DNA of 64,000 bases from positions 583,001-647,000 of the forward strand of contig NZ_VOPY01000001.1 of assembly GCF_007995095.1 (NCBI RefSeq), in the 5' to 3' direction. Each line of letters begins with the position of its first letter. Positions within the stretch are counted from its first letter, which is position 1. Below are positions 52,101-60,863 of this stretch, piece after piece. The notes under the pieces were generated by a model. That model saw only the letters and a list, made by a program, of their open reading frames with translations, was not told the DNA's origin and searched no databases. This DNA is from Flavisphingopyxis soli. Its GTDB lineage: Bacteria; Pseudomonadota; Alphaproteobacteria; Sphingomonadales; Sphingomonadaceae. Position numbers and translations under genes: made by a program.

Positions 52101-53915
52101 TCACTCGGTTTCGAACAGCCCGGCGAGCTGTTCGACCATCGCGCCGCCGAGCTGTTCGGCATCCATGATCGTGACCGCGCGGCGGTAATAGCGCGTGACG
52201 TCGTGGCCGATGCCGATCGCGATCAGCTCGACCGGCGACTTCTTTTCGATCCACTCGATGACGTTGCGCAAATGCTGGTCGAGATAGGCGCCGTTGTTGA
52301 CGCTGAGCGTCGAATCGTCGACCGGCGCGCCGTCTGAAATGACCATCAATATGCGGCGATCCTCGGGCCGGTGGATCAACCGGTCGTGCGCCCAGGCGAG
52401 CGCCTCGCCGTCGATGTTTTCCTTGAGCAGGCCTTCGCGCATCATCAGGCCGAGCGAGGTCTTGGCGCGGCGCCACGGCTCGTCGGCGCGCTTGTAGATG
52501 ATATGGCGCAGGTCGTTGAGGCGGCCGGGATGTGGCGGGCGATCGGCAGCGAGCCAGCTTTCGCGGCTCTGCCCGCCCTTCCAGGTGCGCGTCGTGAAGC
52601 CCAATATCTCGGTCTTGACGCCGCAGCGTTCGAGCGTGCGCGCCATGATGTCGGCGCTGATCGCGGCAATCGCTATGGGGCGCCCGCGCATCGAGCCCGA
52701 ATTGTCGATCAGCAGCGTCACGACGGTATCGCGAAACTCGGTGTCGCGCTCGATCTTGTAGCTGAGCGACTGGCCGGGCGACACGATAACGCGGGCAAGG
52801 CGCGCGGCGTCGAGCAGGCCTTCCTCCTGGTCGAAATCCCAGGCGCGCGATTGCTGCGCCATCAGGCGGCGCTGGAGCCGGTTGGCGAGCCGCGTTACCG
52901 CGCCCGACAGGTTGGTCAGCTGCTGGTCGAGATAGGTGCGCAGCCGTTCGAGCTCGTCGGCGTCGCACAGGTCGCGCGCCTCGACGACCTCGTCATAGGC
53001 GTCGGTCCAGATGCGATAGTCGAAATCGGGCACGTCGCCGGTCGGGCGGTTGGGGCGCACGGGCAGCATCGCATCGTCGCCCGATTCGCCGATATCGCCG
53101 TCATCGTCGTCGCCAAGCTCCTGGCTCGACTGGTCCTCGCCTTCGTCGGACTGGTCGCCGTCCATTTCGGGGCGCTGCTCGGACGCGCCCTGGCCTTCGT
53201 CCTCGCTGGCGTCTTCGTCGCCGGCGTCGGGCTGTTCGTCGTCGGTATCGTCATTGTCCTCGTCGCCCGCCTCGTCGGCGTCCTCGTCGCCGAGCGTCAG
53301 GTCGAGCTGGCGCAGCGCGGCGCGGGCGAATTCGGCGAAATGCGCCTGATCGTCGAGCGCGAGGCCGAGCGTGTCGAGCGCGGGACCGGCGCCCTTTTCG
53401 ATCCGGTCGGCGACCATCAGCACGCCCTCGAGCGCGGCGGGCGGGATCGGTTCGCCGGTCAGCCGGGTGCGCAGCATCAGCTCGAGCGCGGTCGACAACG
53501 GGACATTTTCTCGGCTCGTGGCGCGGGCGATCGGATCGGTGCGGATGCGCGCGTCGAGCGCCCTGGCCAGGTTGCCGCGCATCCCGGTATAGCGACGTGC
53601 ACCGAGCGCCTCGACCCGCGCGCGTTCCATCGCGTCGAAACACGCCGCCGAAACGGGGTCGGTGGGGCGGTGGGCGCTGTGGACGGCGGCATCGTGGTGA
53701 CGCAGGCGCAGCGCCATCGCATCGACCTGGCCGCGCGCCTCGGCGACCTGGTCGGCGGGCAGGTCGCGCGCGGGCATCGGCACCTTGAGGTGCAGCCCCG
53801 ATTGCGACGGCGCATCGGAACTATAGGCCAGATCGATCTCGCCTTGATGGGCGATCGCGCGCGCGGCGCCGGTCAGCGCAGATTTGAGATCGTCGAGAGG
53901 CGTGCGTTCGGTCAC
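52101..53915 (-). CDS. cobT: Cobaltochelatase subunit CobT
   Basis: 604 residues from the GTG at 53915; a start at 53945 would overlap cobS. It inserts cobalt into hydrogenobyrinic diamide together with CobN and CobS in aerobic cobalamin synthesis. N-terminal helical region, a long acidic centre ([20 protein letters not shown]) and a C-terminal VWA domain with [20 protein letters not shown]. cobS lies 13 bases upstream. Many bacteria with only cobS and cobT here keep them for other chelation or transport roles, so cobN location matters. Confidence 0.95.
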   Translation of the reverse strand: MTERTPLDDLKSALTGAARAIAHQGEIDLAYSSDAPSQSGLHLKVPMPARDLPADQVAEARGQVDAMALRLRHHDAAVHSAHRPTDPVSAACFDAMERARVEALGARRYTGMRGNLARALDARIRTDPIARATSRENVPLSTALELMLRTRLTGEPIPPAALEGVLMVADRIEKGAGPALDTLGLALDDQAHFAEFARAALRQLDLTLGDEDADEAGDEDNDDTDDEQPDAGDEDASEDEGQGASEQRPEMDGDQSDEGEDQSSQELGDDDDGDIGESGDDAMLPVRPNRPTGDVPDFDYRIWTDAYDEVVEARDLCDADELERLRTYLDQQLTNLSGAVTRLANRLQRRLMAQQSRAWDFDQEEGLLDAARLARVIVSPGQSLSYKIERDTEFRDTVVTLLIDNSGSMRGRPIAIAAISADIMARTLERCGVKTEILGFTTRTWKGGQSRESWLAADRPPHPGRLNDLRHIIYKRADEPWRRAKTSLGLMMREGLLKENIDGEALAWAHDRLIHRPEDRRILMVISDGAPVDDSTLSVNNGAYLDQHLRNVIEWIEKKSPVELIAIGIGHDVTRYYRRAVTIMDAEQLGGAMVEQLAGLFETE

Positions 53916-53928
53916 GGCGTGAGCGCGG

Positions 53929-54936
53929 TCACTTCGTGCGGCCAACGACGCTTTCGGGCAGGTCCTCGCCGAACACGCGCTGGTAATATTCGGCGACGAG
54001 CATGCGTTCGGCCTCGTCGCACTTGTTGAGGAAGCTCAACCGGAAAGCGAAGCCGACGCTGCCGAAGATCGTCGCGTTCTGCGCCCAGCTCATCACCGTG
54101 CGCGGGCTCATCACGGTCGAGATGTCGCCCGCCATGAAACCGGCGCGGGTCAGCTCGGCGACCTTGATCATGTCCTCGACGGTCTTGCGCCCGTCCTCGG
54201 AATCATACTGGCCCGACTTGGCGAGGACGATCTTCGCCTCGGTCTCGGCGGGCAGGTAATTGAGCGTCACGACGATGTTCCAGCGGTCCATCTGGCCCTG
54301 GTTGATCTGCTGCGTGCCGTGATACAGCCCGCTGGTGTCACCGAGGCCGACGGTATTGGCGGTGGCGAACAGGCGGAAATAGGGGTTGGGGCGGATCACG
54401 CGGTTCTGGTCGAGCAGCGTCAGCTTGCCCTCGACTTCGAGCACGCGCTGGATGACGAACATCACGTCGGGGCGACCCGCGTCATATTCGTCGAACACCA
54501 AGGCGGTGGGATGCTGCAGCGCCCAGGGGAGCAGGCCTTCGCGGAACTCGGTGATCTGCTGGCCATCGCGCACGACGATCGCATCGCGGCCGACCAGGTC
54601 GATGCGGCTGATGTGCGAATCGAGGTTGATGCGGATGCACGGCCAGTTGAGGCGCGCGGCGACCTGTTCGATGTGCGTCGACTTGCCGGTGCCGTGATAG
54701 CCCGAGACCATGACGCGGCGATTATAGGCAAAGCCCGCCGCGATCGCGAGCGTGGTGTCGGGGTCGAAGACATAGGCGGGGTCGAAATCGGGGACGCGCT
54801 CGTCGGCCTCGCTGAACGCGGGCACTTCCATGTCGCTGTCGATGCCGAACAGGTCGCGGACCTTCACCATCTTGTCGGGCGCATCCATCACCGTGCCTTC
54901 GCGGCTGTCGGGCTGGACGTTGGGCAGGTCGGTCAT
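53929..54936 (-). CDS. cobS: Cobaltochelatase subunit CobS
   Basis: 335 residues. AAA+ ATPase partner of Cob[21 protein letters not shown] is the Walker A loop, [20 protein letters not shown] the Walker B region and [20 protein letters not shown] the sensor segment. Order cobS-cobT is usual. A J-domain protein gene lies 43 bases upstream on the same strand, as in many alphaproteobacteria. Confidence 0.96.
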   Translation of the reverse strand: MTDLPNVQPDSREGTVMDAPDKMVKVRDLFGIDSDMEVPAFSEADERVPDFDPAYVFDPDTTLAIAAGFAYNRRVMVSGYHGTGKSTHIEQVAARLNWPCIRINLDSHISRIDLVGRDAIVVRDGQQITEFREGLLPWALQHPTALVFDEYDAGRPDVMFVIQRVLEVEGKLTLLDQNRVIRPNPYFRLFATANTVGLGDTSGLYHGTQQINQGQMDRWNIVVTLNYLPAETEAKIVLAKSGQYDSEDGRKTVEDMIKVAELTRAGFMAGDISTVMSPRTVMSWAQNATIFGSVGFAFRLSFLNKCDEAERMLVAEYYQRVFGEDLPESVVGRTK

Positions 54937-54978
54937 GGCAGCGTCTTTCGAAAGCGGGTGCGAGGGGTGCGTTGCGTC

Positions 54979-55596
54979 TCAACGCGCGGTCTTGAGCTCG
55001 GTATAGGCGGCGACGACCGCCTGCAAAGCCTTTTCGTGGCGGCGATCGCCGCCATTCTGGTCGGGATGGAACTTGCGCAGCAACGCGGCATAGCGGCGGC
55101 GGATCGTCGGACGGTCGGCATCGGCGGGAAGGTCGAGCGTCTTCAGCGCGCGGTCGCGCGGCGTTTCGACGGCGCTGCGCCGGGCGCGGTCGTAAACGCT
55201 CGCGCGGTCCTTGACCCCGCCGCGAATGCCCGCGCCTATGGCGTCGAGCGGGTCGGCAAAATTGGCCCAGCGCGGGACGGGATCGGCGCCCTTGCCGGCA
55301 AAGGCATGCGTCTCGCGCTCCCAGCCGCCATAAGGGGTTTGCGCGGCCGAAATCTCTTCAATCGTCATGCCCGCGAAATAGTTGAAACCCGCATTGAACG
55401 CGCGAACATGGTCGAGGCACAGCCAGCGCCAGCGATCGGCGCCGCTCTCGCTGCCGCCGCCGACGCGGCCCGGCGCGCGGAACTCGCCGGGCTCGTCGCA
55501 GCCCGGGACCTGGCACGGTCGCGTCCCGTCGCCGACGCGTCCATGGAAGCGATTGGGGCGGCGGCTGGCGGAATCGGAAGAGGAAGAACGGGACAG
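54979..55596 (-). CDS. J-domain protein with N-terminal zinc-type Cys motif
   Basis: About 205 residues. The N-terminal part has PCQVPGCDEPGEFRAP and WRWLCLDHVRAFNAGFNYF, a possible C-x4-C...C-x2-H zinc site. The C-terminal 70 residues are a J-domain (TLDLPADADRPTIRRRYAAL, LLRKFHPDQNGGD) with the HPD triad that activates DnaK. No ATG, GTG or TTG lies in frame near the start; a CTG at 55596 is the most plausible start, as the frame stays open further upstream only across bolA on the opposite strand. Precedes cobS and diverges from bolA. Confidence 0.8.
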   Translation of the reverse strand: MSRSSSSDSASRRPNRFHGRVGDGTRPCQVPGCDEPGEFRAPGRVGGGSESGADRWRWLCLDHVRAFNAGFNYFAGMTIEEISAAQTPYGGWERETHAFAGKGADPVPRWANFADPLDAIGAGIRGGVKDRASVYDRARRSAVETPRDRALKTLDLPADADRPTIRRRYAALLRKFHPDQNGGDRRHEKALQAVVAAYTELKTAR

Positions 55597-55647
55597 GGTA
55601 AGGCTCGGCGCTGGCGTTATCGGGGTAGGCGATCCTATATAGGCGCT

Positions 55648-55938
55648 ATGACCGATAGCGAAACCACCCGCGGCTCGATCGCCGCAGAGATCGAGGCGTT
55701 GCTGGCCGACGCCTTCGCCCCCCAAACCCTCGTCGTCACCAACGACAGCGCCAGGCACCACGGCCATAGCGGCGACGACGGATCGGGCGAATCGCATTTC
55801 TCGATTGAAATCGTCAGCGACGCGTTCGTGAACACATCGCGGCTCGATCGGCAGCGGATGGTCAATGCCGCACTCGGCGACCTGCCCGGACAGCGCGTCC
55901 ACGCGATGGCGATCAAGGCGCGGGCGCCGGGCGAGTGA
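55648..55938 (+). CDS. BolA family protein
   Basis: 96 residues. BolA partner of monothiol glutaredoxins in Fe-S trafficking; conserved ARHHGHSGDD and SHFSIEIVSDAFVNTSRLDR, QRVHAMAIKARAPGE. Begins MTDSETTRGSIAAEIEALLA. Its stop overlaps the GTG start of the cupin gene (GTGA), starting a chain of four tightly coupled genes. Confidence 0.94.
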   Translation: MTDSETTRGSIAAEIEALLADAFAPQTLVVTNDSARHHGHSGDDGSGESHFSIEIVSDAFVNTSRLDRQRMVNAALGDLPGQRVHAMAIKARAPGE

Positions 55939-56309
55939 GCGCCGCACCGGCCAAGGTGAATATCGCCGCGGCGCTGGCCGGCATCGACGACCACTGGAAC
56001 CCGCGCATCGCCGCCGAAGTCAACGGCACGCAGGTCAAATTGGTCAAGTTCGCTGGCCGCTTCGACTGGCACAGCCATGCCGAAGAAGACGAGCTGTTCC
56101 TCGTCATTTCCGGGACCATGCGGATGCACCTGCGCAGCGGCGCGGTCGATGTCGGGCCGGGCGAGTTCATCACGATCCCCCACGGCACCCAGCACTGTCC
56201 CGAAGCGCTCGACGGCGAATGCGCGGTGATGCTGATCGAGCCCGCCGCGACGCTCAACACGGGCGATACGATTACCGACAGGACGCGGAAGGAGTTGCAG
56301 CGGCTATGA
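55935..56309 (+). CDS. Cupin domain protein
   Basis: 124 residues, GTG start. A single cupin: GRFDWHSHAEEDELFLVISG gives motif 1 (H-x-H...E) and GPGEFITIPHGTQHCPEA gives motif 2 (H...). Small single-domain cupins of this kind are metal-dependent with unknown substrate. Overlaps bolA at the start and the pirin gene at the end (ATGA). Confidence 0.9.
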   Translation: MSAAPAKVNIAAALAGIDDHWNPRIAAEVNGTQVKLVKFAGRFDWHSHAEEDELFLVISGTMRMHLRSGAVDVGPGEFITIPHGTQHCPEALDGECAVMLIEPAATLNTGDTITDRTRKELQRL

Positions 56310-57220
56310 GCGATTCGATCATCCAGACGATTACACCGACGACCCATGACCTGGGCGATTTCAAGGTCCGGCGGACCTTGCCGAGCCGGCCGCGGACGAT
56401 GGTCGGGCCGTTTATCTTCGTCGACCAGTTCGGCCCGGCGCAGTTCGACCTCGGCGGCGGTATGGACGTCCGTCCGCATCCGCATATCAACCTGTCGACG
56501 GTGACCTATCTGTTCGAAGGCGCGATCGACCATCGCGACAGCCTGGGCACCGTCGCGACGATCCGTCCCGGCGCGGTGAACCTGATGACCGCGGGCAGCG
56601 GAATCGTCCATTCCGAACGCTCCCCAGCCGCCGAACGCCGCCGCGAGGACGGCAGCGCGATGGGCCGGATCTCGGGCATGCAGACCTGGCTCGCCTTGCC
56701 CGACGGCCGCGAGGAGATCGCGCCCGCCTTCCAGAACGTCTCGGCCGAAGACCTGCCGATCGTCGAAGGCGAGGGTGTCCGCGCCCGCGTCATCATGGGC
56801 AGCCTGTGGGGAAAGACCGCACCCACGACGCAGCACGGCGCGACGATCTATGCCGACATCCTGCTCGATGCCGGAGCGTCGGTTGCGATCGAACCGGACG
56901 CAGACGAACGTGCGATCGTCGTCGCGCTGGGCGATGCCAGTCTCGACGGCGCGGCGCTCGAACGCCACGCGCTCTACGTCCTCGCGCCGGGTCAGGCGAT
57001 GACGCTCAAGGCGTCGAGCGATGCGCGCGTGATGCTGCTCGGCGGCGAGGATTTCAAAACCCCGCGCCATGTCTGGTGGAATTTCGTCTCGTCGTCGCGC
57101 GAGCGGATCGAACAGGCGAAGGACGACTGGCGCGCGGGCCGCTTTGCGATCGTTCCGGGCGATTCGGAAGAATATATTCCGCTCCCCGAGGGCGCCCCAA
57201 AGACGGTGAGCTATCCATGA
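56306..57220 (+). CDS. Pirin family protein
   Basis: 304 residues. N-terminal pirin cupin (VGPFIFVDQFGPAQFDLGGG, DVRPHPHINLSTVTYLFEGA, SGIVHSERS) and C-terminal pirin domain. The histidines of motif 1 (HPHINL, IVHSE) bind Fe. Pirins act as quercetinases or redox-sensitive regulators. Four-base overlaps to the cupin and hydrolase genes show a single operon. Confidence 0.93.
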   Translation: MSDSIIQTITPTTHDLGDFKVRRTLPSRPRTMVGPFIFVDQFGPAQFDLGGGMDVRPHPHINLSTVTYLFEGAIDHRDSLGTVATIRPGAVNLMTAGSGIVHSERSPAAERRREDGSAMGRISGMQTWLALPDGREEIAPAFQNVSAEDLPIVEGEGVRARVIMGSLWGKTAPTTQHGATIYADILLDAGASVAIEPDADERAIVVALGDASLDGAALERHALYVLAPGQAMTLKASSDARVMLLGGEDFKTPRHVWWNFVSSSRERIEQAKDDWRAGRFAIVPGDSEEYIPLPEGAPKTVSYP

Positions 57221-58143
57221 CCGACATTGCCGAATTCGCGCTTCAACGCGTTGCCCTCGCCACCGGGGTCGAGCTCGATATCGTCGATACGGGCCCCAAG
57301 GATGCGCCCGCGCTGATCTTCCTCCACGGCTTTCCCGAATCGCACCGGACGTGGCGTGAGCAGATCGGCGTGTACGCGAAAGACTATCGCGTCATCGCGC
57401 CCGACCAGCGCGGCTATTGCCAGTCGTCCAAGCCCGAAGGCGTCGAGAATTACACGCCCGACAAGATCGCCGCCGACGTTTTCGCGATCGCCGATGCGCT
57501 CGGCGTCGATCGCTTCACCGTCATCGGACATGACTGGGGCGGGGCGATCGCCTGGCTGGTCGCGCTGATGGGCGGGCCGAAAGAGGCGGGCGGCAATGGC
57601 CGCGTCGAGCGGCTCGTCATCCTGAATGCGCCGCATCCCTATAAATTCCAGCAGGCGGTGTTCGACGACGAGGGCCAGCGCGCCGCCTCGCAATATATCC
57701 GCGATTTCCGCGATCCTGCCAACGACGCACTGATCGCCGAGCAAGGCATTATCGGGATGCTGATGAAGGCGGTGCGGTGGGAGCGCAGCACCGCGCTGAC
57801 CGGGGAAGAGAGCGCGCTGATGTTGCGCAACTGGCAGGAGCCCGGCGCGGCGATGGGCATGCTCAACTGGTACCGCGCGACGCAGCTTGTCGTTCCGGCA
57901 ATGGGCGAAGAGGCTGAGCGACCGGCGCTGCTCGACGCGCCGTTTCCCACGATCGCGGTGCCCACGCTCGTCATCTGGGCAACCGGCGATCTTGCGCTGC
58001 GCCCCTGCCTGATCGAGGGCCTCGACGACTATGTCGCGGACCTGACGCTGGTGAAGGTCCCCGATTGCGGGCATTTCGTCCCGTGGGAGGCGCCCGGGGC
58101 AGTCAATGCGGCGATGTCCGACTGGTTGGCGAAAACCGCCTAG
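57217..58143 (+). CDS. Alpha/beta hydrolase (epoxide hydrolase-like)
   Basis: 308 residues. Oxyanion segment LIFLHGFPESHRTWREQI, the nucleophile Asp in VIGHDWGGAIAWLVAL (Asp instead of Ser points to epoxide or haloalkane chemistry), and a late catalytic His in VPDCGHFVPWEAPGAV. Last gene of the bolA-cupin-pirin-hydrolase operon. Its stop overlaps the convergent DUF2332 gene by four bases. Cytoplasmic. Confidence 0.92.
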   Translation: MTDIAEFALQRVALATGVELDIVDTGPKDAPALIFLHGFPESHRTWREQIGVYAKDYRVIAPDQRGYCQSSKPEGVENYTPDKIAADVFAIADALGVDRFTVIGHDWGGAIAWLVALMGGPKEAGGNGRVERLVILNAPHPYKFQQAVFDDEGQRAASQYIRDFRDPANDALIAEQGIIGMLMKAVRWERSTALTGEESALMLRNWQEPGAAMGMLNWYRATQLVVPAMGEEAERPALLDAPFPTIAVPTLVIWATGDLALRPCLIEGLDDYVADLTLVKVPDCGHFVPWEAPGAVNAAMSDWLAKTA

Positions 58144-59201
58144 CCTGCATCCCATTCGATCCACGCGCCGTGCGCATGCGCGGTGGCGAGCTGGGTCCAG
58201 TCGGGCACGGCGGGCCAGTGTTGGACGCGCAACTCGTGGCGAAAGTTGGTGCGATTGGCCTCGAGCATGATCCACGCCAGCGGGGCGTCGGGTGTCGCGC
58301 GTGCGCCCGCCGCCGCCATCGCCACCTTGACCCGCTCGCGGCTCGCCTCGGGAACATATTGCCAGACGATCGAGTGCATCAGGACGCGCGTCGTACCCGC
58401 CTGCTGCGGCGCGGCGAGCATGGCTTCGACGAAATCGGCGGCGTCGGCGCGCACGAGATCGAGCGCGGCGCGCTGCGCCTCGACGATCGCGGCCTCGAAC
58501 CGGGCAAAGCGCTCCTTGTGCTCGGGCCAGATATAGGCGCGCAACCGATCGGCCTGCGCCGGATCGGTCAGATCGACCGGAGCGGCATCGCAGCCCTTTG
58601 CGCCGAGAATTGCGATGTGCTGATCGGGCGGCGGCGATCCGCGCCAGTCGGGCGCAAACTGCATGGCGGCGTCGGCGGGCCCGACGATCACGCCGCCAAG
58701 ATCGTAGCGATAGCGATCGAGCATCAGGTTGATGCCCGCGCTCGACCCGATCTCGTGCAGCGCGAACCGCGCTGGCAGGCCTTGTTCGGCGAGCCAAAGC
58801 AGTGCGGCGATGAACCCCGCCGATCGCCCCGCCTCGTTGGTCTGCGGCGGGCTGTCGAGCCATGGCAGCAGCGCATAGCCGCGTTCGGCGATGATCGTCG
58901 CGATGGCCTTGCGGACGGCAAGATCGCGCGCGACGCCGGCATAGGCCTGATCGAGCTCGGGCGCCTTGCCGGCGAGGTGGAGCGCATGAAAGCCCGCAGC
59001 ACAGCGTAGCGGCAGCGCGTCGGCGAGCGGAGCGCCCTGCCAGCCGAGAACGCGCTGGCCGAACACGCTGTCGTCGTCGATCGCGGCGGCGATGCCGGCG
59101 ACGATCGCACCGGTGATCGGGGCGCCGTTCGCCTCGCAATAAGCGACCTGGTTGGCGAAGGCGGCGCGGACATCGTCGGGGCTGGTCATGGCCGCGCTCA
59201 T
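58140..59201 (-). CDS. DUF2332 domain protein
   Basis: 353 residues from the ATG at 59201 (an ATG four codons downstream is equally plausible). Conserved elements: FANQVAYCEANGAPITGAIV, ALHEIGSSAGINLMLDRYRY, and VLMHSIVWQYVPEASRERVK, typical of DUF2332 with a Rossmann-methyltransferase-like fold (EIGSSAGIN resembles motif I). Function unknown. Convergent with the hydrolase gene. Confidence 0.88.
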   Translation of the reverse strand: MSAAMTSPDDVRAAFANQVAYCEANGAPITGAIVAGIAAAIDDDSVFGQRVLGWQGAPLADALPLRCAAGFHALHLAGKAPELDQAYAGVARDLAVRKAIATIIAERGYALLPWLDSPPQTNEAGRSAGFIAALLWLAEQGLPARFALHEIGSSAGINLMLDRYRYDLGGVIVGPADAAMQFAPDWRGSPPPDQHIAILGAKGCDAAPVDLTDPAQADRLRAYIWPEHKERFARFEAAIVEAQRAALDLVRADAADFVEAMLAAPQQAGTTRVLMHSIVWQYVPEASRERVKVAMAAAGARATPDAPLAWIMLEANRTNFRHELRVQHWPAVPDWTQLATAHAHGAWIEWDAG

Positions 59202-59269
59202 GCCAAGCCGGGCACATGGCGTAAAGTGCAGCTTTGCTTTCGGACGCAACGCAATCTAGAGAGCGGCGC

Positions 59270-59719
59270 ATGTCCGCATCCAAACCCAATCCGCGCAGTG
59301 CCGCGCGTCTCGCCGCCGCCCAGGCGCTCTACCAGCGTGAAATGGAGGGCGGCGAGCTTGCCCCGCTGCTCCACGAGTTCCACGCCCATCGCCTCGGCGC
59401 GTTGATCGAGGACGACCAATATGCCGAGGCCGATCCCGATTTCTTCGACGATGTCGTCGCCGGCGCGGTCGCGCGCGCCGATGACATCGACGCGGCGATC
59501 ACCGCCAAGCTCGCCAAGGGCTGGAGCCTGGCGCGCCTCGACAAGCCGATGAAGGCGATCCTGCGCGCCGGCGCGTACGAGCTGATTGCGCGACCCGACG
59601 TTCCGCGCGCGACGGTGATCAGCGAATATGTCGAGGTCGCCAAGGCATTCTACGACAAGCGCGAAAGCGGCTTCGTCAACGGCCTGCTCGACGCGATTGC
59701 CAAGGATGTGCGTGGCTAA
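59270..59719 (+). CDS. nusB: Transcription antitermination factor NusB
   Basis: 149 residues. All-helical NusB: RSAARLAAAQALYQREMEGG, LDKPMKAILRAGAYELIARP, and VISEYVEVAKAFYDKRESGF, VNGLLDAIAKD. Binds boxA RNA with NusE to prevent early termination of rRNA operons. ATG 59270 is used; an upstream ATG at 59234 would add 12 residues. thiL follows after 33 bases, a common pairing. Confidence 0.96.
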   Translation: MSASKPNPRSAARLAAAQALYQREMEGGELAPLLHEFHAHRLGALIEDDQYAEADPDFFDDVVAGAVARADDIDAAITAKLAKGWSLARLDKPMKAILRAGAYELIARPDVPRATVISEYVEVAKAFYDKRESGFVNGLLDAIAKDVRG

Positions 59720-59752
59720 GGCTGTCTTGCCGTACCGCTCTATGGAGGCGAA

Positions 59753-60670
59753 ATGACCGGCGAATTCAGCTTTATCGACCGGCTCAGGACATTCGCGACG
59801 CATCCTGCCGCGCGCGGGCTGGCCGACGATGCCGCGGTGCTGTCGCTGCCCGCGGGCGAGATCGTCGTGACGCACGATATCCTCGCCGAGGCTGTCCATT
59901 ACCTCCCCGACACCGCGCCCGACGACGTCGCGGCGAAGCTGGTTGCGGTCAACCTGTCCGATCTTGCCGCCAAGGGCGCGCGACCGCTTGCCGCGCTGCT
60001 CGGCTACACGCTGGGCGAGAGCGCGTGGGACATGGCATTTGCCGCAGCCCTGGGCGAAGCCCTCGCGCGCCATGACCTGCCGCTGATCGGCGGCGATACG
60101 GTGCGGCTGGTGGCCGGATCTCCGCGCGTGCTGGGCCTGACGCTGGTGGGCGCAGCGCCCGCTGGCGGAGCGCCTGCACGCAGCGGCGCAAAAGCGGGCG
60201 ACGCGCTCTGGGTTACCGGGACGGTCGGCGACGCAGGCGCAGGGCTCGCGCTGTGTCGCACCGGCGCTAGCGAACCCGCCGAACTGGTCAGAGCCTATCT
60301 TCGTCCGCATCCGATGCTTGCCGAAGGGCAGGCGCTCGCCCCCCAGGTTACCGCGATGATGGATGTTTCCGACGGCGTGTTGATCGATGCGGCGCGCATG
60401 GCGGCCGCTTCGGGGCTGGCCGTGCGCATCGCGATCGACGCGCTGCCGCTGTCGGACGCGCTGCTTGCGCACGCCGGGAATGACTGTGATGCCAGGCTGG
60501 CGGCCGCGACTGCGGGCGACGATTACCAACTGCTGTTCGCGCTGCCCACCGGTCAGACTCCCATTGTCGCTGCCACGCGTATCGGCGCATTGGCCGAGGG
60601 CGAGGGGATCACGCTGAGCTGGCAGGGTGCGCCGCTGACGCTGCCCGATTCGCTCGGCTTCGCGCACTGA
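59753..60670 (+). CDS. thiL: Thiamine-monophosphate kinase
   Basis: 305 residues. Phosphorylates thiamine monophosphate to TPP, the ligand of the riboswitch upstream of thiC in this window. EFSFIDRLRTFATHPAARGL and DDAAVLSLPAGEIVVTHDIL, with VNLSDLAAKGARPLAALLGY and MMDVSDGVLIDAARMAAASG carrying Mg-binding Asp residues. Follows nusB. Confidence 0.96.
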   Translation: MTGEFSFIDRLRTFATHPAARGLADDAAVLSLPAGEIVVTHDILAEAVHYLPDTAPDDVAAKLVAVNLSDLAAKGARPLAALLGYTLGESAWDMAFAAALGEALARHDLPLIGGDTVRLVAGSPRVLGLTLVGAAPAGGAPARSGAKAGDALWVTGTVGDAGAGLALCRTGASEPAELVRAYLRPHPMLAEGQALAPQVTAMMDVSDGVLIDAARMAAASGLAVRIAIDALPLSDALLAHAGNDCDARLAAATAGDDYQLLFALPTGQTPIVAATRIGALAEGEGITLSWQGAPLTLPDSLGFAH

Positions 60671-60863
60671 TCGCCAGCGACTCGCGGGGTGCCGTGCCGA
60701 GTGGCTTGCCCTCCCTCCCAATTGCCGACATAAGTTAGCCCACGTCCCCGTTCGGGGATGATCAAGCTATTGGCCAGGGGGCTGCCGACAGCGAAACCCG
60801 CGTTCCAAGACGGGGAGCTGATCACCGGTGCCGTCCCTTGTGCCCAGGGGAAGGAAGACACCA

